From Paenibacillus_F chitinolyticus_A (GTDB lineage Bacteria > Bacillota > Bacilli > Paenibacillales > NBRC-103111), in the NCBI RefSeq assembly GCF_045038035.1, contig NZ_CP173427.1, forward strand, positions 5,580,001 to 5,644,000: a stretch of DNA of 64,000 nucleotides. Reading direction: 5' to 3'. Within the stretch, counting starts at the first letter, position 1. Each line of letters opens with the position of its first letter. The notes beneath the pieces are model-generated. The model was given only the letters and a program-made list of their open reading frames with translations, did not search any database and was not told the DNA's origin. Below, piece after piece: positions 1 through 12,466 of this stretch. A program made the position numbers and the translations under genes.

Positions 1-169
1 TTTCTTCAAGACCGGCAATCATCCGCAGAGTTGTGGATTTACCGCAACCGGATGCTCCTACCAATACGAGAAACTCTTTATCTTGAATATCGAGATGGAA
101 ATCCTTAACGGTTGCTTCTTGGTTGCCTGGGTACCTCTTTACGATATGGTTAAGACGAACGCCTGCCAT
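1..169 (-). CDS. ugpC: Carbohydrate ABC transporter ATP-binding protein, UgpC/MsmX type (partial, N-terminal 56 codons)
   Basis: The gene runs off the left edge of the window, so only the N-terminus is present. It reads from an ATG at 169 and shows a Walker A motif (GASGCGKST) at about residues 38-46, followed by TLRMIAGLEE, the typical N-terminus of the shared ATPase that energises several sugar uptake transporters at the cytoplasmic membrane. The start has a GGGGG purine stretch at 178-182 about ten bases upstream. It lies 101 bp downstream of the PucR-type regulator gene in the same direction. The subfamily is judged from the N-terminus only; any related CUT1-type ATPase would look the same here. 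Confidence 0.8.
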   Translation of the reverse strand, partial: MAGVRLNHIVKRYPGNQEATVKDFHLDIQDKEFLVLVGASGCGKSTTLRMIAGLEE

Positions 170-270
170 AGTTCATTCCCCCTGGTTCTTGAATGTTCTT
201 AATTGGAATCTGTACATTTATCTTAGCTTAAATGCCCGAAGACTGACTATGCACAATCTTCACAAAAAAC

Positions 271-1386
271 TCACTTTCTTTTTGTTACTTTGTACAATAC
301 GAGCGCCAGCTTTACCAGGACGGCGTCGTGGAAAGTCCTTACGTCCAGCCCCGTCTCGTTTTTGAACTTGTCCAGCCGGTATAAAAGCGTATTGCGATGA
401 ATATACAGCTTTTTGGCCGTCTCGCTCACGTTGCAGTCCAGTGCAAAAAAACTCTCCAGTGTGGACTGCGTCTCGGCATCCATGGAATAGTCCTTCAGCA
501 CATGCTCCAGAAACTGATGTTTCTCGGAATCGGGGATCGGATGGAGCAGCTTTTCCATTTGCAAATGCCACGGCGTGTGTATGTTGTTCGTCACCTTGTA
601 TAACCGGCCGAGCATAATCGTCGAGCGCAGAGAAAGCATGGCCGCCAGAAGCGTCTGGGCAGGCTGGATAGGGTAGTGAACCCCCAGATGGCTTTCTCCT
701 ACCCATTCGGTAGCCAGCATGTCATGGAGTCCCGATGCCAGGGCATCGAGCATCTGCTCGGTGCTCTCTTCCTGGGCGTCCGTCTTGTCTTCCTGCCCTA
801 CTGTGAGCAGATAATCCGGCGCGAGAATCAGCCATTCTTTATCCAGCAATGGAATCAATACAATTTCCGCGTCAAAAAACGTCTCCAGCAGCCTTTTCAG
901 CTCCCGGTAAGACGCCCGTACGTTCGAAGAATAATCTCCATACAGGAGAAAAGGTATTTTGGTCGAATAAAGTCCGGCCTGGGAAGAAATCGTGTCGGGA
1001 ACCTCCGCTTGAGAGTCGGTTTCGGCATGCTGCAGCAGCCATTCCCTGAGCGCGGAAAGCTTTTTCTCTTCTTCGAGCAGAAGAGTGCCGTTTTGCCTTT
1101 TCTCCGGCTGTGCGGATTCAATGAGCCACTCGACCAGATGACGTTCGTCTCCGGCCAAGTTCCCCGCAGGTATAGACAGAACATGGACTTGATTGCCTTC
1201 CCTGCCCAGCAGGAAATAAACATCTTTGCCGATCAGCATGCTGCTCTTATTCAGGGCCTGCCTGTCCCCGTTATTCTTACCCGCGTTTCTTGTAAGGGCT
1301 TCCCACTCTTCCGGCGTCTTTGCAATCAGTTGGACCGGCCCTTTGCCGATCGATTCCAATTGTTCTTTCAGCCTTTCCCAATCCAT
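271..1386 (-). CDS. PucR/CdaR-type helix-turn-helix regulator
   Basis: About 371 residues. The C-terminus (roughly residues 310-360) carries the PucR-type helix-turn-helix, recognisable by NVSETAKKLYIHRNTLLYRL. The N-terminal 250 residues have no enzyme motif that I recognise and probably form a sensing or dimerisation region. Proteins of this class (CdaR, PucR) act as cytoplasmic transcription activators for carbohydrate or purine use. An ATG at 1392 is also in frame, but the one at 1386 has GGAG at a better distance. It is followed in the same direction by the sugar-transporter ATPase gene, which makes that gene a possible target; this is inference only. Confidence 0.75.
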   Translation of the reverse strand: MDWERLKEQLESIGKGPVQLIAKTPEEWEALTRNAGKNNGDRQALNKSSMLIGKDVYFLLGREGNQVHVLSIPAGNLAGDERHLVEWLIESAQPEKRQNGTLLLEEEKKLSALREWLLQHAETDSQAEVPDTISSQAGLYSTKIPFLLYGDYSSNVRASYRELKRLLETFFDAEIVLIPLLDKEWLILAPDYLLTVGQEDKTDAQEESTEQMLDALASGLHDMLATEWVGESHLGVHYPIQPAQTLLAAMLSLRSTIMLGRLYKVTNNIHTPWHLQMEKLLHPIPDSEKHQFLEHVLKDYSMDAETQSTLESFFALDCNVSETAKKLYIHRNTLLYRLDKFKNETGLDVRTFHDAVLVKLALVLYKVTKRK

Positions 1387-1507
1387 CCGCATAGCTCCCT
1401 ATCTGTGTAATATCGAGGCTGCCATGGTGCTTCCTATTATTGTAACACAGCTAAGTAAGCGTTTCACTTAAAGATGGCTGTAATAAGCCTCGGAAGCGGG
1501 ACGCGGT

Positions 1508-2455
1508 TCATACGCCCATGAGCACCACAATAATAGAAAGCAGGGAGAACAGAGCGCCGACCAAGTACAGGAAAGAAACGGTTTGGGTTTGGGACAGCCC
1601 CCACTGCATAAGGCTGTGATGAGTATGAAGCTTATCGGCCCGGTGCAGCCCTCCGCCTTTTAGGAGCCTTCTTGTAAACACGATGACCGTATCCAGAATA
1701 GGAACGCCCAGCGCCAGCACAGGAACCAGAAGGGAGATAAAAGTCGCGCTTTTGAAAGCTCCGTCCACAGCAACGACCGCAATCGTGTACCCCAGGAAAA
1801 TCGCACCGGCGTCACCCATGAAAATTTTGGCGGGATAAAAATTAAACGCCAGAAAAGCCAGGCAGGCTCCGACCAGAATGCCCGCAATCAATGCGGAATC
1901 CTCCTGCCTTTTGACTAGGGCCGCCACAAGCAGCGCCAAAGAAGCGATCGTTACGATCCCCGAGGCGAGACCATCGACTCCGTCAATGAAATTGATCATA
2001 TTCGTGATCCCGAAAATCCAGGCCATCGTGCCGAGCCAGACAAGCCAGACCGGGAAAAAAATCATGCCGCTGAAATGGAGATTCGACACCCCGATTATTT
2101 GAATGCCGAATAAAAGCGGCACCGCGGACACCGCAATATAGATGATCAGCCTGGGCCAGACGGGAAAGTCCTTGCTCCGGGTTTTAAACCAGTCGTCGGT
2201 CAAGCCGGTCAGCATAAGGACCGTCCCGCCGATCAGTACCGCATAGGAAAGATTGCCGTTACTGCTGAACAATAAAATAGCCGCCGCGCAAGCGATGTAA
2301 ATCGCCACTCCTCCGAGCAAGGGGATGGGAGCGGCATGAATTTTGCGGGTAGACGGCCGGTCGACAAACCCTGCTTTAACAGCGATTCGCTTCATAACGG
2401 GTACCAGCAGCGCCACCAGAATAAAGCTCGTCAGCATAGGGATTAGATAGTGCAT
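1508..2455 (-). CDS. tagO: MraY/WecA-family undecaprenyl-phosphate sugar-1-phosphate transferase (TagO-like)
   Basis: 315 residues, almost wholly hydrophobic, with about ten membrane segments. The family's acidic motifs are present: TDD at 86-88, NFIDGVDGL at 155-163 and MGDAGA at 213-218, plus a histidine cluster HTHHS near 279-283 that is typical of the WecA/TagO branch rather than MraY. The enzyme is expected to transfer N-acetylhexosamine-1-phosphate from a UDP-sugar to undecaprenyl phosphate, the first step of teichoic acid or other secondary wall polymer synthesis. The ATG at 2455 has AGGAGGA about ten bases upstream. The exact sugar substrate cannot be read from sequence. Confidence 0.85.
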   Translation of the reverse strand: MHYLIPMLTSFILVALLVPVMKRIAVKAGFVDRPSTRKIHAAPIPLLGGVAIYIACAAAILLFSSNGNLSYAVLIGGTVLMLTGLTDDWFKTRSKDFPVWPRLIIYIAVSAVPLLFGIQIIGVSNLHFSGMIFFPVWLVWLGTMAWIFGITNMINFIDGVDGLASGIVTIASLALLVAALVKRQEDSALIAGILVGACLAFLAFNFYPAKIFMGDAGAIFLGYTIAVVAVDGAFKSATFISLLVPVLALGVPILDTVIVFTRRLLKGGGLHRADKLHTHHSLMQWGLSQTQTVSFLYLVGALFSLLSIIVVLMGV

Positions 2456-2714
2456 ACGCTCGATTCCTCCTGCCTATCGTTACCCTTACGGATGACGATG
2501 GGTAAATGGCTTTTTAACCGCATCTGTTAGCGTCTCCCAATCGAATTCCGCCCATACTTAACCCGTTTGGTAAAGGTTTGGTCGACTAACCCGCCCAAAA
2601 TCTTGAGAACATTTTGACGGAAGCGAGTTAACTCCTCCCTTTATGGAAAAAATAAGAAGAGCGCTCAACAATTTAAGCGGGAGTTCAAAACGAAACAAAG
2701 GAGATCCCCCTACG

Positions 2715-3107
2715 ATGATCTGGAACACCTGGACGTTAGACCGGTCCGTTATTTTGTTTACGGCTTTCGCTTATTTATTTATTGCGGCTCAAGTGACCTT
2801 GTCCCATTACCGGCAAAATTTTCACCGCAAAGTCATGCTGATTCCCGTTATTACCGCCCCGCTGTACTTTCTGGTCGGGCTGCTCGCGGTTCTCCTTAAC
2901 CGGCCCTGGTTTCTCCATCTTTTTCATATGGGCATGTGGCTGGGGATTTTGACGGGCTTATACGGGCTGTCCCTTCACATCCGGGGAGTGGGCAAACGTG
3001 TCGGGTCTTATGCGTTCCGCAATTTCCTTATCGGGCCTCCCGTCCTGATGCCTCTGCTGTACTCAGCTCTCGGTGTCCTCGGGTTAATCGCTGTTTATGG
3101 AAGGTGA
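2715..3107 (+). CDS. Small four-helix membrane protein, unknown function
   Basis: 130 residues starting at the ATG at 2715, which has AAAGGAGA upstream; an earlier in-frame ATG at 2643 would add 24 polar residues with no good ribosome-binding site. Four hydrophobic segments are visible, at about residues 11-29, 40-62, 68-88 and 106-127, with positive residues in the first loop (HYRQNFHRK). I recognise no family. It is followed after 5 bp by the gluconate-dehydrogenase-subunit-3-like gene and then the GMC oxidoreductase, so it may be a membrane partner of that enzyme; that role is inferred from position only. Confidence 0.6.
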   Translation: MIWNTWTLDRSVILFTAFAYLFIAAQVTLSHYRQNFHRKVMLIPVITAPLYFLVGLLAVLLNRPWFLHLFHMGMWLGILTGLYGLSLHIRGVGKRVGSYAFRNFLIGPPVLMPLLYSALGVLGLIAVYGR

Positions 3108-3112
3108 CTTGT

Positions 3113-3709
3113 ATGAGAAAAATGCCGAAATACCCTTCTTTCGATGTCATGAAGGAGCAAAACCACTGGGATCCCCACACGCGGTCCATCGTCAGCTCCC
3201 GTATGAGGCGGCGCCGTGAATATCGGCTGTTAACGCTGTTAGAAGCGGAACAGCTCAGAAGCATATGCTCTCTTCTTGTCGACGACGACAGATCCGAAAT
3301 CCTGACTTACGTGTTGGAGCATATAGATGATACTTTGTGCGGGCAAAAGGAAGAAGGCCAGAGAGGTCCCGATATTCCTCCTCAGTCCGAATTAATCCGG
3401 GAAGGGCTTGAGGCGCTTGAGACGATGTCGCACGGGTTTCATACGAGGCCCTTTCAACAGCTATCTCCGGCGGAACAGAAAGAGATTCTCACGTATGTAG
3501 CTGAGGTTCGCTTATCCCTGAGAGGCGAATGGCCGGCCCCCGTGCAGAGAGCCTTCTTCAACAGGCTGCTCGCGCTTACCGTGGAAGCTTACTATTCTCA
3601 TCCCCAAATCTGGTCCGAAATCGGGTACGCAGGTCCTGCGTATCCAAGAGGCTACATCCGGGCAGACCGGGGGCATCTTGATCCGTGGGAGGCGAAACCG
3701 GAACGATGA
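3113..3709 (+). CDS. Gluconate 2-dehydrogenase subunit 3-like protein
   Basis: 198 residues. The pattern YRLLTLLEAEQLRSICSLL near the N-terminus, followed by helices around PVQRAFFNRLLALTVEAYYSHP and the ending IWSEIGYAGPAYPRGY, fits the gluconate 2-dehydrogenase subunit 3 family, the small partner of membrane-bound FAD-dependent GMC dehydrogenases. Unlike classical periplasmic versions, no Tat or Sec signal is visible, so the complex probably acts on the cytoplasmic side. GGAAGGTGA precedes the ATG at 3113. The stop overlaps the start of the GMC gene by four bases (ATGA at 3706), which implies translational coupling. Confidence 0.75.
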   Translation: MRKMPKYPSFDVMKEQNHWDPHTRSIVSSRMRRRREYRLLTLLEAEQLRSICSLLVDDDRSEILTYVLEHIDDTLCGQKEEGQRGPDIPPQSELIREGLEALETMSHGFHTRPFQQLSPAEQKEILTYVAEVRLSLRGEWPAPVQRAFFNRLLALTVEAYYSHPQIWSEIGYAGPAYPRGYIRADRGHLDPWEAKPER

Positions 3710-5265
3710 AATGGGACACTCAATCGGAAACCGTTGATGTGGTCATTATTGGCGCGGGAGCGGCAGGCGGTGTGCTTGCACAGGAACTTAGCGAAGCCGG
3801 GCTGCAGGTCGTGGTAGTGGAAGCCGGACCGCTGCGGGATCCCCAAAGGGATTTTGCGAGCGACGAGCTGTCCATGCAATGCCTGGGCTGGCAGGATACC
3901 CGTCTTGTGGACGGAGAGCATCCCCTTGCTATGGGGCACAACAATTCGGGCTGGGGAGTGGGGGGCGGAACCCAGCATTTTACCGGAGTGTTTTTGCGAT
4001 TCCATGAATCCGACTTCAAAACGAGATCGATCGATGGAGTCGGCGAGGATTGGCCGATCCACTATAAAGATTTGGAGCCGTATTACTCCCGGATTGAAAA
4101 AGAAATCGCGGTTTCTGGCCCCCGCCATTTTCCATGGGGAAACTTCCGCGGGCCTTACCCTTATCCCGAACGGGACCCTCTAAGCCCCAACGCCTATTTG
4201 TTTCAAAGAGGCTGTGAGAGTTTGGGAATTCGCTCCGTTACGGCTCCCCTCGCGATTCTTTCTGCGCCTTTTGAGGGCAGGCCTCCCTGCATTAACCGTG
4301 GTTTCTGCGAGCAGGGCTGCATGCCTAACGCCAAATTCAGCACCCTCATTCAGCATATCCCGAAAGCTGTACAAGCAGGCGCTACTGTGCTTACCGATAG
4401 CAGGGTCACTCAGATCGAGACAGGGCCTGACGGAAGGGCTTCAGGTGTGCTTTTTATGAAAAAAGGAGTCGAATACCGTCAAAAAGCTAAACTCGTGATC
4501 GTATCAGCCTATGCGGTCGAAACACCCCGATTACTGCTGAATTCTGCGAACAGCCGTCATCCGGACGGGCTTGCCAACAGCAGCGGCTGGGTAGGCAAAG
4601 CACTTATGACGCACAGCAGCCATGACGTGTATGCCAAGTTCGAGGAGGAAGTGCGGCTGTACAAGGGGACCCCTGTGCTGGCTACTACTCAGGAATTCTA
4701 CGAATCCGACCGCAGCCGCGGCTTTGCGCGCGGGTATTCCCTGCATGCCCATGGAACGCGGCCTCTCGCTTTCGCCCAAGGGATCGTCAAAACAGGCGAA
4801 TTTCCCGTATGGGGAGCCCCGTTACGCGAAGCTATGCTGGACTACAACTTTTACGGCCGCGCGACACTGGTCGGGGAAGTCCTTCCTCAAGAGCACAACT
4901 GTGTCACGTTATCCCGGGAGAAAGACGCTTTCGGTTTGCCCAGAGCCCAAGTATCCTTCAGTTTCGGGGAAAACGACACCAAGCTCATCGAGCATGCGGT
5001 CTCGAACATGAAATCTATCCTTCAGGCTGCGGGAGGAACACCCGAATTTGTGGTGCCAGATACCGCCCACCTGATGGGAGGCTGCCGGATGGGGAGCGAT
5101 CCGTCGCGATCTGTCACAAATTCATTCGGGCAAACGCACGATATCCCGAATTTATTCGTATGCGATGCGAGCCTATTCGTCACGTCCAGCGGAGTGAATC
5201 CCACTAACACCGTAATGGCTTTAGCAGCGCGAACAGCCGATTACATCGTAAGTGAAATCATCTAA
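3706..5265 (+). CDS. GMC-family FAD-dependent oxidoreductase (gluconate 2-dehydrogenase large-subunit-like)
   Basis: About 519 residues from the ATG at 3706, which has GGGAGG upstream; a start at 3685 is possible but lacks support. The N-terminus has a Rossmann dinucleotide-binding motif (VVIIGAGAAGGVLA) and the glycine-rich GWGVGGGTQHFTG stretch. The C-terminus has HLMGGCRMG and the closing CDASLFVTSSGVNPTNTVMALAARTADYI, diagnostic of the GMC superfamily. It probably oxidises a sugar, sugar acid or polyol using FAD; the substrate is not predictable. It forms a compact operon with the membrane protein and subunit-3-like gene. No cytochrome c subunit gene follows, so the electron acceptor is unknown. 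Confidence 0.85.
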   Translation: MKWDTQSETVDVVIIGAGAAGGVLAQELSEAGLQVVVVEAGPLRDPQRDFASDELSMQCLGWQDTRLVDGEHPLAMGHNNSGWGVGGGTQHFTGVFLRFHESDFKTRSIDGVGEDWPIHYKDLEPYYSRIEKEIAVSGPRHFPWGNFRGPYPYPERDPLSPNAYLFQRGCESLGIRSVTAPLAILSAPFEGRPPCINRGFCEQGCMPNAKFSTLIQHIPKAVQAGATVLTDSRVTQIETGPDGRASGVLFMKKGVEYRQKAKLVIVSAYAVETPRLLLNSANSRHPDGLANSSGWVGKALMTHSSHDVYAKFEEEVRLYKGTPVLATTQEFYESDRSRGFARGYSLHAHGTRPLAFAQGIVKTGEFPVWGAPLREAMLDYNFYGRATLVGEVLPQEHNCVTLSREKDAFGLPRAQVSFSFGENDTKLIEHAVSNMKSILQAAGGTPEFVVPDTAHLMGGCRMGSDPSRSVTNSFGQTHDIPNLFVCDASLFVTSSGVNPTNTVMALAARTADYIVSEII

Positions 5266-5601
5266 TCACCAAAACGAAGATGTATGGAGACATTCAGCCT
5301 TTATCATGTGAACTGTTCATTTATGTATACTGAGCTACGAACAAGCTCTAAACTCGTATATGCCGGCTGGACTTGGCCAAGTTCCTGATAACGCTTATAA
5401 CCACCCGAGGTGCCTGTTGTTCGTGTACTTGATGCGGCAGTCTCCGATCGGGCGTTTGCCTCAGCTTCCCTTTTCTTGTTACAAATGCGCTGACGGTAAC
5501 CCAGGCGCTTCCGCCTTTTCCAAGCAGCAAGTAGCCACCGGGCATCGTTTCCATTACAATTAAAGACAAAGCTATCTCGAACAAAGGAGGATCACTATTA
5601 T
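5266..5601 (+). other. Intergenic region, no gene recognised
   Basis: This 336-bp gap between the GMC gene and the thiamine-binding protein gene contains no convincing reading frame. I looked for a TPP riboswitch because of the downstream gene and did not find its conserved core. A hexamer TATACT at 5326-5331 could serve as a -10 element, but no good -35 was seen. AAAGGAGG at 5583-5590 is the ribosome-binding site of the next gene. Confidence 0.4.
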
Positions 5602-5910
5602 ATGGCTATTGCAGAAATTACGGTTGTCCCTATAGGTACAAGCTCTACAAGCTTAAGCGAATATGTAGCTCATCTCCAAAAGGTGCTGGACAACCAGCCT
5701 CTCCATTATGAGCTTACTCCAATGAGCACCATCATCGAAGGCCCGCTGGATCAACTCATGGAAGTCATTCTTAAGCTTCACGAAAGCCCCTTTGACAACG
5801 GCGCTCAACGCGTCTCCACCTCCATCAAGATAGACGACCGCCGTGATAAAACGGCATCCATGCAGCAAAAACTCCAGTCCGTGGCCGAAAAACTGGAGCG
5901 GCTTCAATAG
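5602..5910 (+). CDS. MTH1187/YkoF-family thiamine-binding protein
   Basis: 102 residues from the ATG at 5602, with AAAGGAGG about eleven bases upstream. The start MAIAEITVVPIGT, the central HYELTPMSTIIEG and the KLHESPFDNGAQRVSTSIKIDDRRD segment match the MTH1187 (DUF77/thiamine-binding) family of small ferredoxin-like-fold proteins. Family members bind thiamine or related ligands in the cytoplasm and often accompany thiamine transport genes. Here no transporter gene is adjacent and no TPP riboswitch is visible, so its role is uncertain. It is the last plus-strand gene before the convergent tRNA/rRNA operon. Confidence 0.8.
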   Translation: MAIAEITVVPIGTSSTSLSEYVAHLQKVLDNQPLHYELTPMSTIIEGPLDQLMEVILKLHESPFDNGAQRVSTSIKIDDRRDKTASMQQKLQSVAEKLERLQ

Positions 5911-6105
5911 CTCGGGAGCTATACTCTACTCAATTACTCGCTGGAAATTTTTTTCGTTCACCTTGAACGCTGCGAGTCCCCTAAAAAATCGAATTCCACA
6001 CCAGCGGGTACCAGGAGATTTCCCAGCACGGCTAGATCGCGAGAGCTGGACTCCTGCAGCAATTTAAGACATTTTCCGTCCGCCATGCTAAAAGACAACA
6101 ACAAA

Positions 6106-6130
6106 AAAAGAGACCGTTAAGGTCTCTTTT
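6106..6130 (-). terminator. Intrinsic terminator of the rRNA/tRNA operon
   Basis: An inverted repeat AGAGACC/GGTCTCT with a five-base loop lies 29 bp beyond tRNA-Lys. On the minus strand it is followed by TTTTTTTG, so it should end the rRNA/tRNA transcript. The flanking A and T runs also let it act on plus-strand transcription from the thiamine-binding protein gene. Confidence 0.85.
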
Positions 6131-6158
6131 ATATGAAGAGAATTGTTCACATGGCATG

Positions 6159-6231
6159 TGAGCCATGAAGGACTCGAACCTTCGACACCCTGATTAAAAG
6201 TCAGGTGCTCTACCAACTGAGCTAATGGCTC
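6159..6231 (-). tRNA. tRNA-Lys(TTT)
   Basis: 73-nt cloverleaf with anticodon TTT in the loop CTTTTAA, acceptor GAGCCAT paired with ATGGCTC, and a GGTTCGAGTCC T arm. Unlike the other tRNAs in this cluster it has no encoded CCA end: the bases beyond the discriminator read CAT. It is the last gene of the operon. Confidence 0.95.
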
Positions 6232-6241
6232 TTGGAAAAAC

Positions 6242-6327
6242 TGGTGGAGGCTGATGGATTCGAACCACCGAACTCGTCAGAGAACAGATTTACAGTCTGC
6301 TGCGTTTGGCCACTTCGCTAAGCCTCC
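6242..6327 (-). tRNA. tRNA-Tyr(GTA)
   Basis: 86-nt class II tRNA with a long variable arm, anticodon GTA, acceptor GGAGGCT/AGCCTCC, and an encoded CCA at 6242-6244. Confidence 0.95.
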
Positions 6328-6369
6328 ACATTAATGCCAAGCGCCGTTATGGACTAACTTGACTAAAAG

Positions 6370-6445
<76 letters not shown>

Positions 6446-6474
6446 ATACTATGAAATTGTTATACAAACTAAAA

Positions 6475-6551
6475 TGGCGGAGCTGACGGGATTCGAACCC
6501 GCGGTCTCCTGCGTGACAGGCAGGCATGTTAGGCCTCTACACCACAGCTCC
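6475..6551 (-). tRNA. tRNA-Asp(GTC)
   Basis: 77-nt cloverleaf, anticodon GTC in loop CTGTCAC, acceptor GGAGCTG/CAGCTCC, discriminator G followed by encoded CCA. Confidence 0.95.
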
Positions 6552-6566
6552 GTGCATAAGATTGTA

Positions 6567-6642
6567 TGGTGGACGCTGACGGGATCGAACCGCCGACCCT
6601 CTGCTTGTAAGGCAGATGCTCTCCCAGCTGAGCTAAGCGTCC
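6567..6642 (-). tRNA. tRNA-Val(TAC)
   Basis: 76-nt cloverleaf, anticodon TAC in loop CTTACAA, acceptor GGACGCT/AGCGTCC, encoded CCA. Confidence 0.95.
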
Positions 6643-6656
6643 TTATGTAGTTGTTA

Positions 6657-6733
6657 TGGTAGCGGCGGAGGGGCTCGAACCCCCGACCTCACGGGTATGA
6701 ACCGTACGCTCTAGCCAGCTGAGCTACGCCGCC
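6657..6733 (-). tRNA. tRNA-Met(CAT), elongator type
   Basis: 77-nt cloverleaf with anticodon CAT in loop TTCATAC and encoded CCA. The anticodon stem lacks the three consecutive G-C pairs of initiator tRNA and position 1 is a G able to pair, so it is read as elongator tRNA-Met. Confidence 0.9.
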
Positions 6734-6740
6734 TTAAAAC

Positions 6741-6831
6741 TGGCGGAGAGAGAGGGATTCGAACCCTCGCACCACTTACGCAGTCTAACCCCTTAGCAGA
6801 GGGTCCCCTTGAGCCACTTGGGTATCTCTCC
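6741..6831 (-). tRNA. tRNA-Ser(GCT)
   Basis: 91-nt class II tRNA with a long variable arm, anticodon GCT in loop CTGCTAA, acceptor GGAGAGA/TCTCTCC, encoded CCA. It is the first gene of the tRNA string behind 23S. Confidence 0.95.
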
Positions 6832-6849
6832 AATGTGTAAACAAACTTT

Positions 6850-6881
6850 TCAGGTTGCTCCCTGAAAACTAGCAGCGAAAC
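6850..6881 (-). other. 3' arm of the 23S rRNA processing stem
   Basis: This stretch, about 130 bp beyond the 23S 3' end, is complementary with few mismatches to 10047-10079 just upstream of 23S. Together they can form the long double-stranded stalk that RNase III-type enzymes cut to release pre-23S rRNA. Confidence 0.75.
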
Positions 6882-7010
6882 AAGCAGTCGATCCATCCAA
6901 AGATCTTGTGGTGCCTACGCTTAACGCGTACGCCTTTCGATGCGGCATTTTCCTGTCGGAAAAGCCTAAGCATATGCTTTCGATGTAACCTGTACGGTCG
7001 TACAGATTTG

Positions 7011-9934
<2,924 letters not shown>

Positions 9935-10046
9935 ATGCTCCGTTATATCCTGACTCGTGCTATTAAGCTGCGCTTAAAAAATCACTTCTCAGCATATAAC
10001 TTCGCTTTACATCAAACCATCAAGGTTTTGGATGATTCTAGTTACA

Positions 10047-10079
10047 TGTTTCGCTATCTAGTTTTCAAGGATCAACTGA
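10047..10079 (-). promoter_or_regulatory. 5' arm of the 23S processing stem with boxA-like antitermination element
   Basis: Complementary to 6850-6881 across 23S. Within it, 10060-10073 reads ATCCTTGAAAACT on the minus strand, resembling the boxA element found before 16S and 23S in Bacillus rRNA operons, where Nus factors bind to prevent premature termination. Confidence 0.65.
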
Positions 10080-10180
10080 CTTCGTTACCGCTCAAAGCGG
10101 CAAGAAGTATCTTACCACATCACGCATCTTCAGATCAACCCGTAATTTACTGGAAATTACGACCGTTTGGAAGAAGGTTT

Positions 10181-10256
10181 TGGTGGAGCCAAGCGGGATC
10201 GAACCGCTGACCTCCTGCTTGCAAGGCAGGCGCTCTCCCAGCTGAGCTATGGCCCC
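10181..10256 (-). tRNA. tRNA-Ala(TGC)
   Basis: 76-nt cloverleaf, anticodon TGC in loop CTTGCAA, acceptor GGGGCCA/TGGCTCC, encoded CCA. It lies in the spacer before 23S, as in many bacterial rRNA operons. Confidence 0.95.
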
Positions 10257-10285
10257 AAAAGGTATCCTTATGTGGTTGTCAGGAA

Positions 10286-10364
<79 letters not shown>

Positions 10365-10429
10365 GTATGCTGTGAGTTCTCACTCACTTTGGTCTTGCGT
10401 GCTAGCAAGCAACTGCCTGCTCTTTTCGC

Positions 10430-10454
10430 AAAATAAAAACCCACAAAGTGGGTT
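10430..10454 (-). terminator. Terminator-shaped hairpin directly after 5S rRNA, inside the operon
   Basis: On the minus strand AACCCAC-TTT-GTGGGTT is followed by TTTATTTT. It begins one or two bases beyond the 3' end of 5S and lies before tRNA-Ile, so it would sit in the middle of the transcript. Whether it stops polymerase, or is bypassed by antitermination, cannot be told from sequence. Confidence 0.7.
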
Positions 10455-10455
10455 C

Positions 10456-10572
10456 GCTTGGCAACGTCCTACTCTCCCAGGACCCTTCGGTCCAAGTACC
10501 ATCGGCGCTGGAAGGCTTAACGGTCGTGTTCGGGATGGGTACGCGTGGTTCCCTTCCGCCATCGTCACCAAA
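10456..10572 (-). rRNA. 5S ribosomal RNA (displaced position between 16S and tRNA-Ile)
   Basis: 117 nt. It starts with TTTGGTGACGATGGC, contains the conserved CCCATCCCGAACACG and ends with GGACGTTGCCAAGC; the terminal helix TTTGGTG-/-GCCAAGC closes it. Its place between 16S and the Ile/Ala tRNAs, rather than after 23S, is unusual. I see no second 5S behind 23S in this operon. Confidence 0.95.
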
Positions 10573-10635
10573 CGAATTGCGTGGTTTCCGGAGTCGCCAA
10601 ACTCCAGAAAGGGTTTGTAGCTTGAAAGGTTCTTG

Positions 10636-10665
10636 CCCTTTCAAAACTGACAACGAGTGATTGAA
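10636..10665 (-). other. 3' arm of the 16S rRNA processing stem
   Basis: Thirty bases, located 55 bp beyond the 16S 3' end, are complementary (one mismatch, one bulge) to 12381-12410 upstream of 16S. The stem encloses 16S alone; the 5S gene lies outside it. Confidence 0.85.
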
Positions 10666-10717
10666 GGTTGAAGGCGATGCCTTCTTGACTGGGTCCGTTT
10701 CAGGACCCGAGTCTCCA

Positions 10718-12275
<1,558 letters not shown>

Positions 12276-12380
12276 GTTGTGCCGGCCGAAGGCCAGCGGT
12301 TTATCTCAAGCTGATTAAGCTCAAACATTCAAAGCTGACGAGAATTTCTTCTCATTTAATGTCTCGATTTCTCGAGACGC

Positions 12381-12413
12381 TTCAATCACTCGTTGTTCAG
12401 TTTTCAAAGGACA
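12381..12413 (-). promoter_or_regulatory. 5' arm of the 16S processing stem with boxA-like element
   Basis: 12381-12410 pairs with 10636-10665 across 16S. At its 5' side, 12399-12413 reads TGTCCTTTGAAAACT on the minus strand, close to the boxA antiterminator of Bacillus rRNA leaders. Confidence 0.75.
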
Positions 12414-12466
12414 ATCTCGGCTTGTCAGCCTCGTTGTTGGCACCGTGTTTCAGCGGCGACTTAAAT

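Noticed and set aside
5266..5601. TPP riboswitch before the thiamine-binding protein gene
   Set aside because: A CTGAG and a CCTGATAACGC are present, but the conserved pairing and the rest of the thi-box are missing.
5940..6060. T-box-like or structured leader between the thiamine-binding gene and the tRNA terminator
   Set aside because: No T-box AGGGTGGNACCGCG core on either strand and no suitable downstream synthetase gene; a CGTTCA/TGAACG hairpin is too short to interpret.
6832..7010. Possible second 5S gene behind 23S
   Set aside because: The sequence lacks 5S signatures; it holds only the 23S processing arm.
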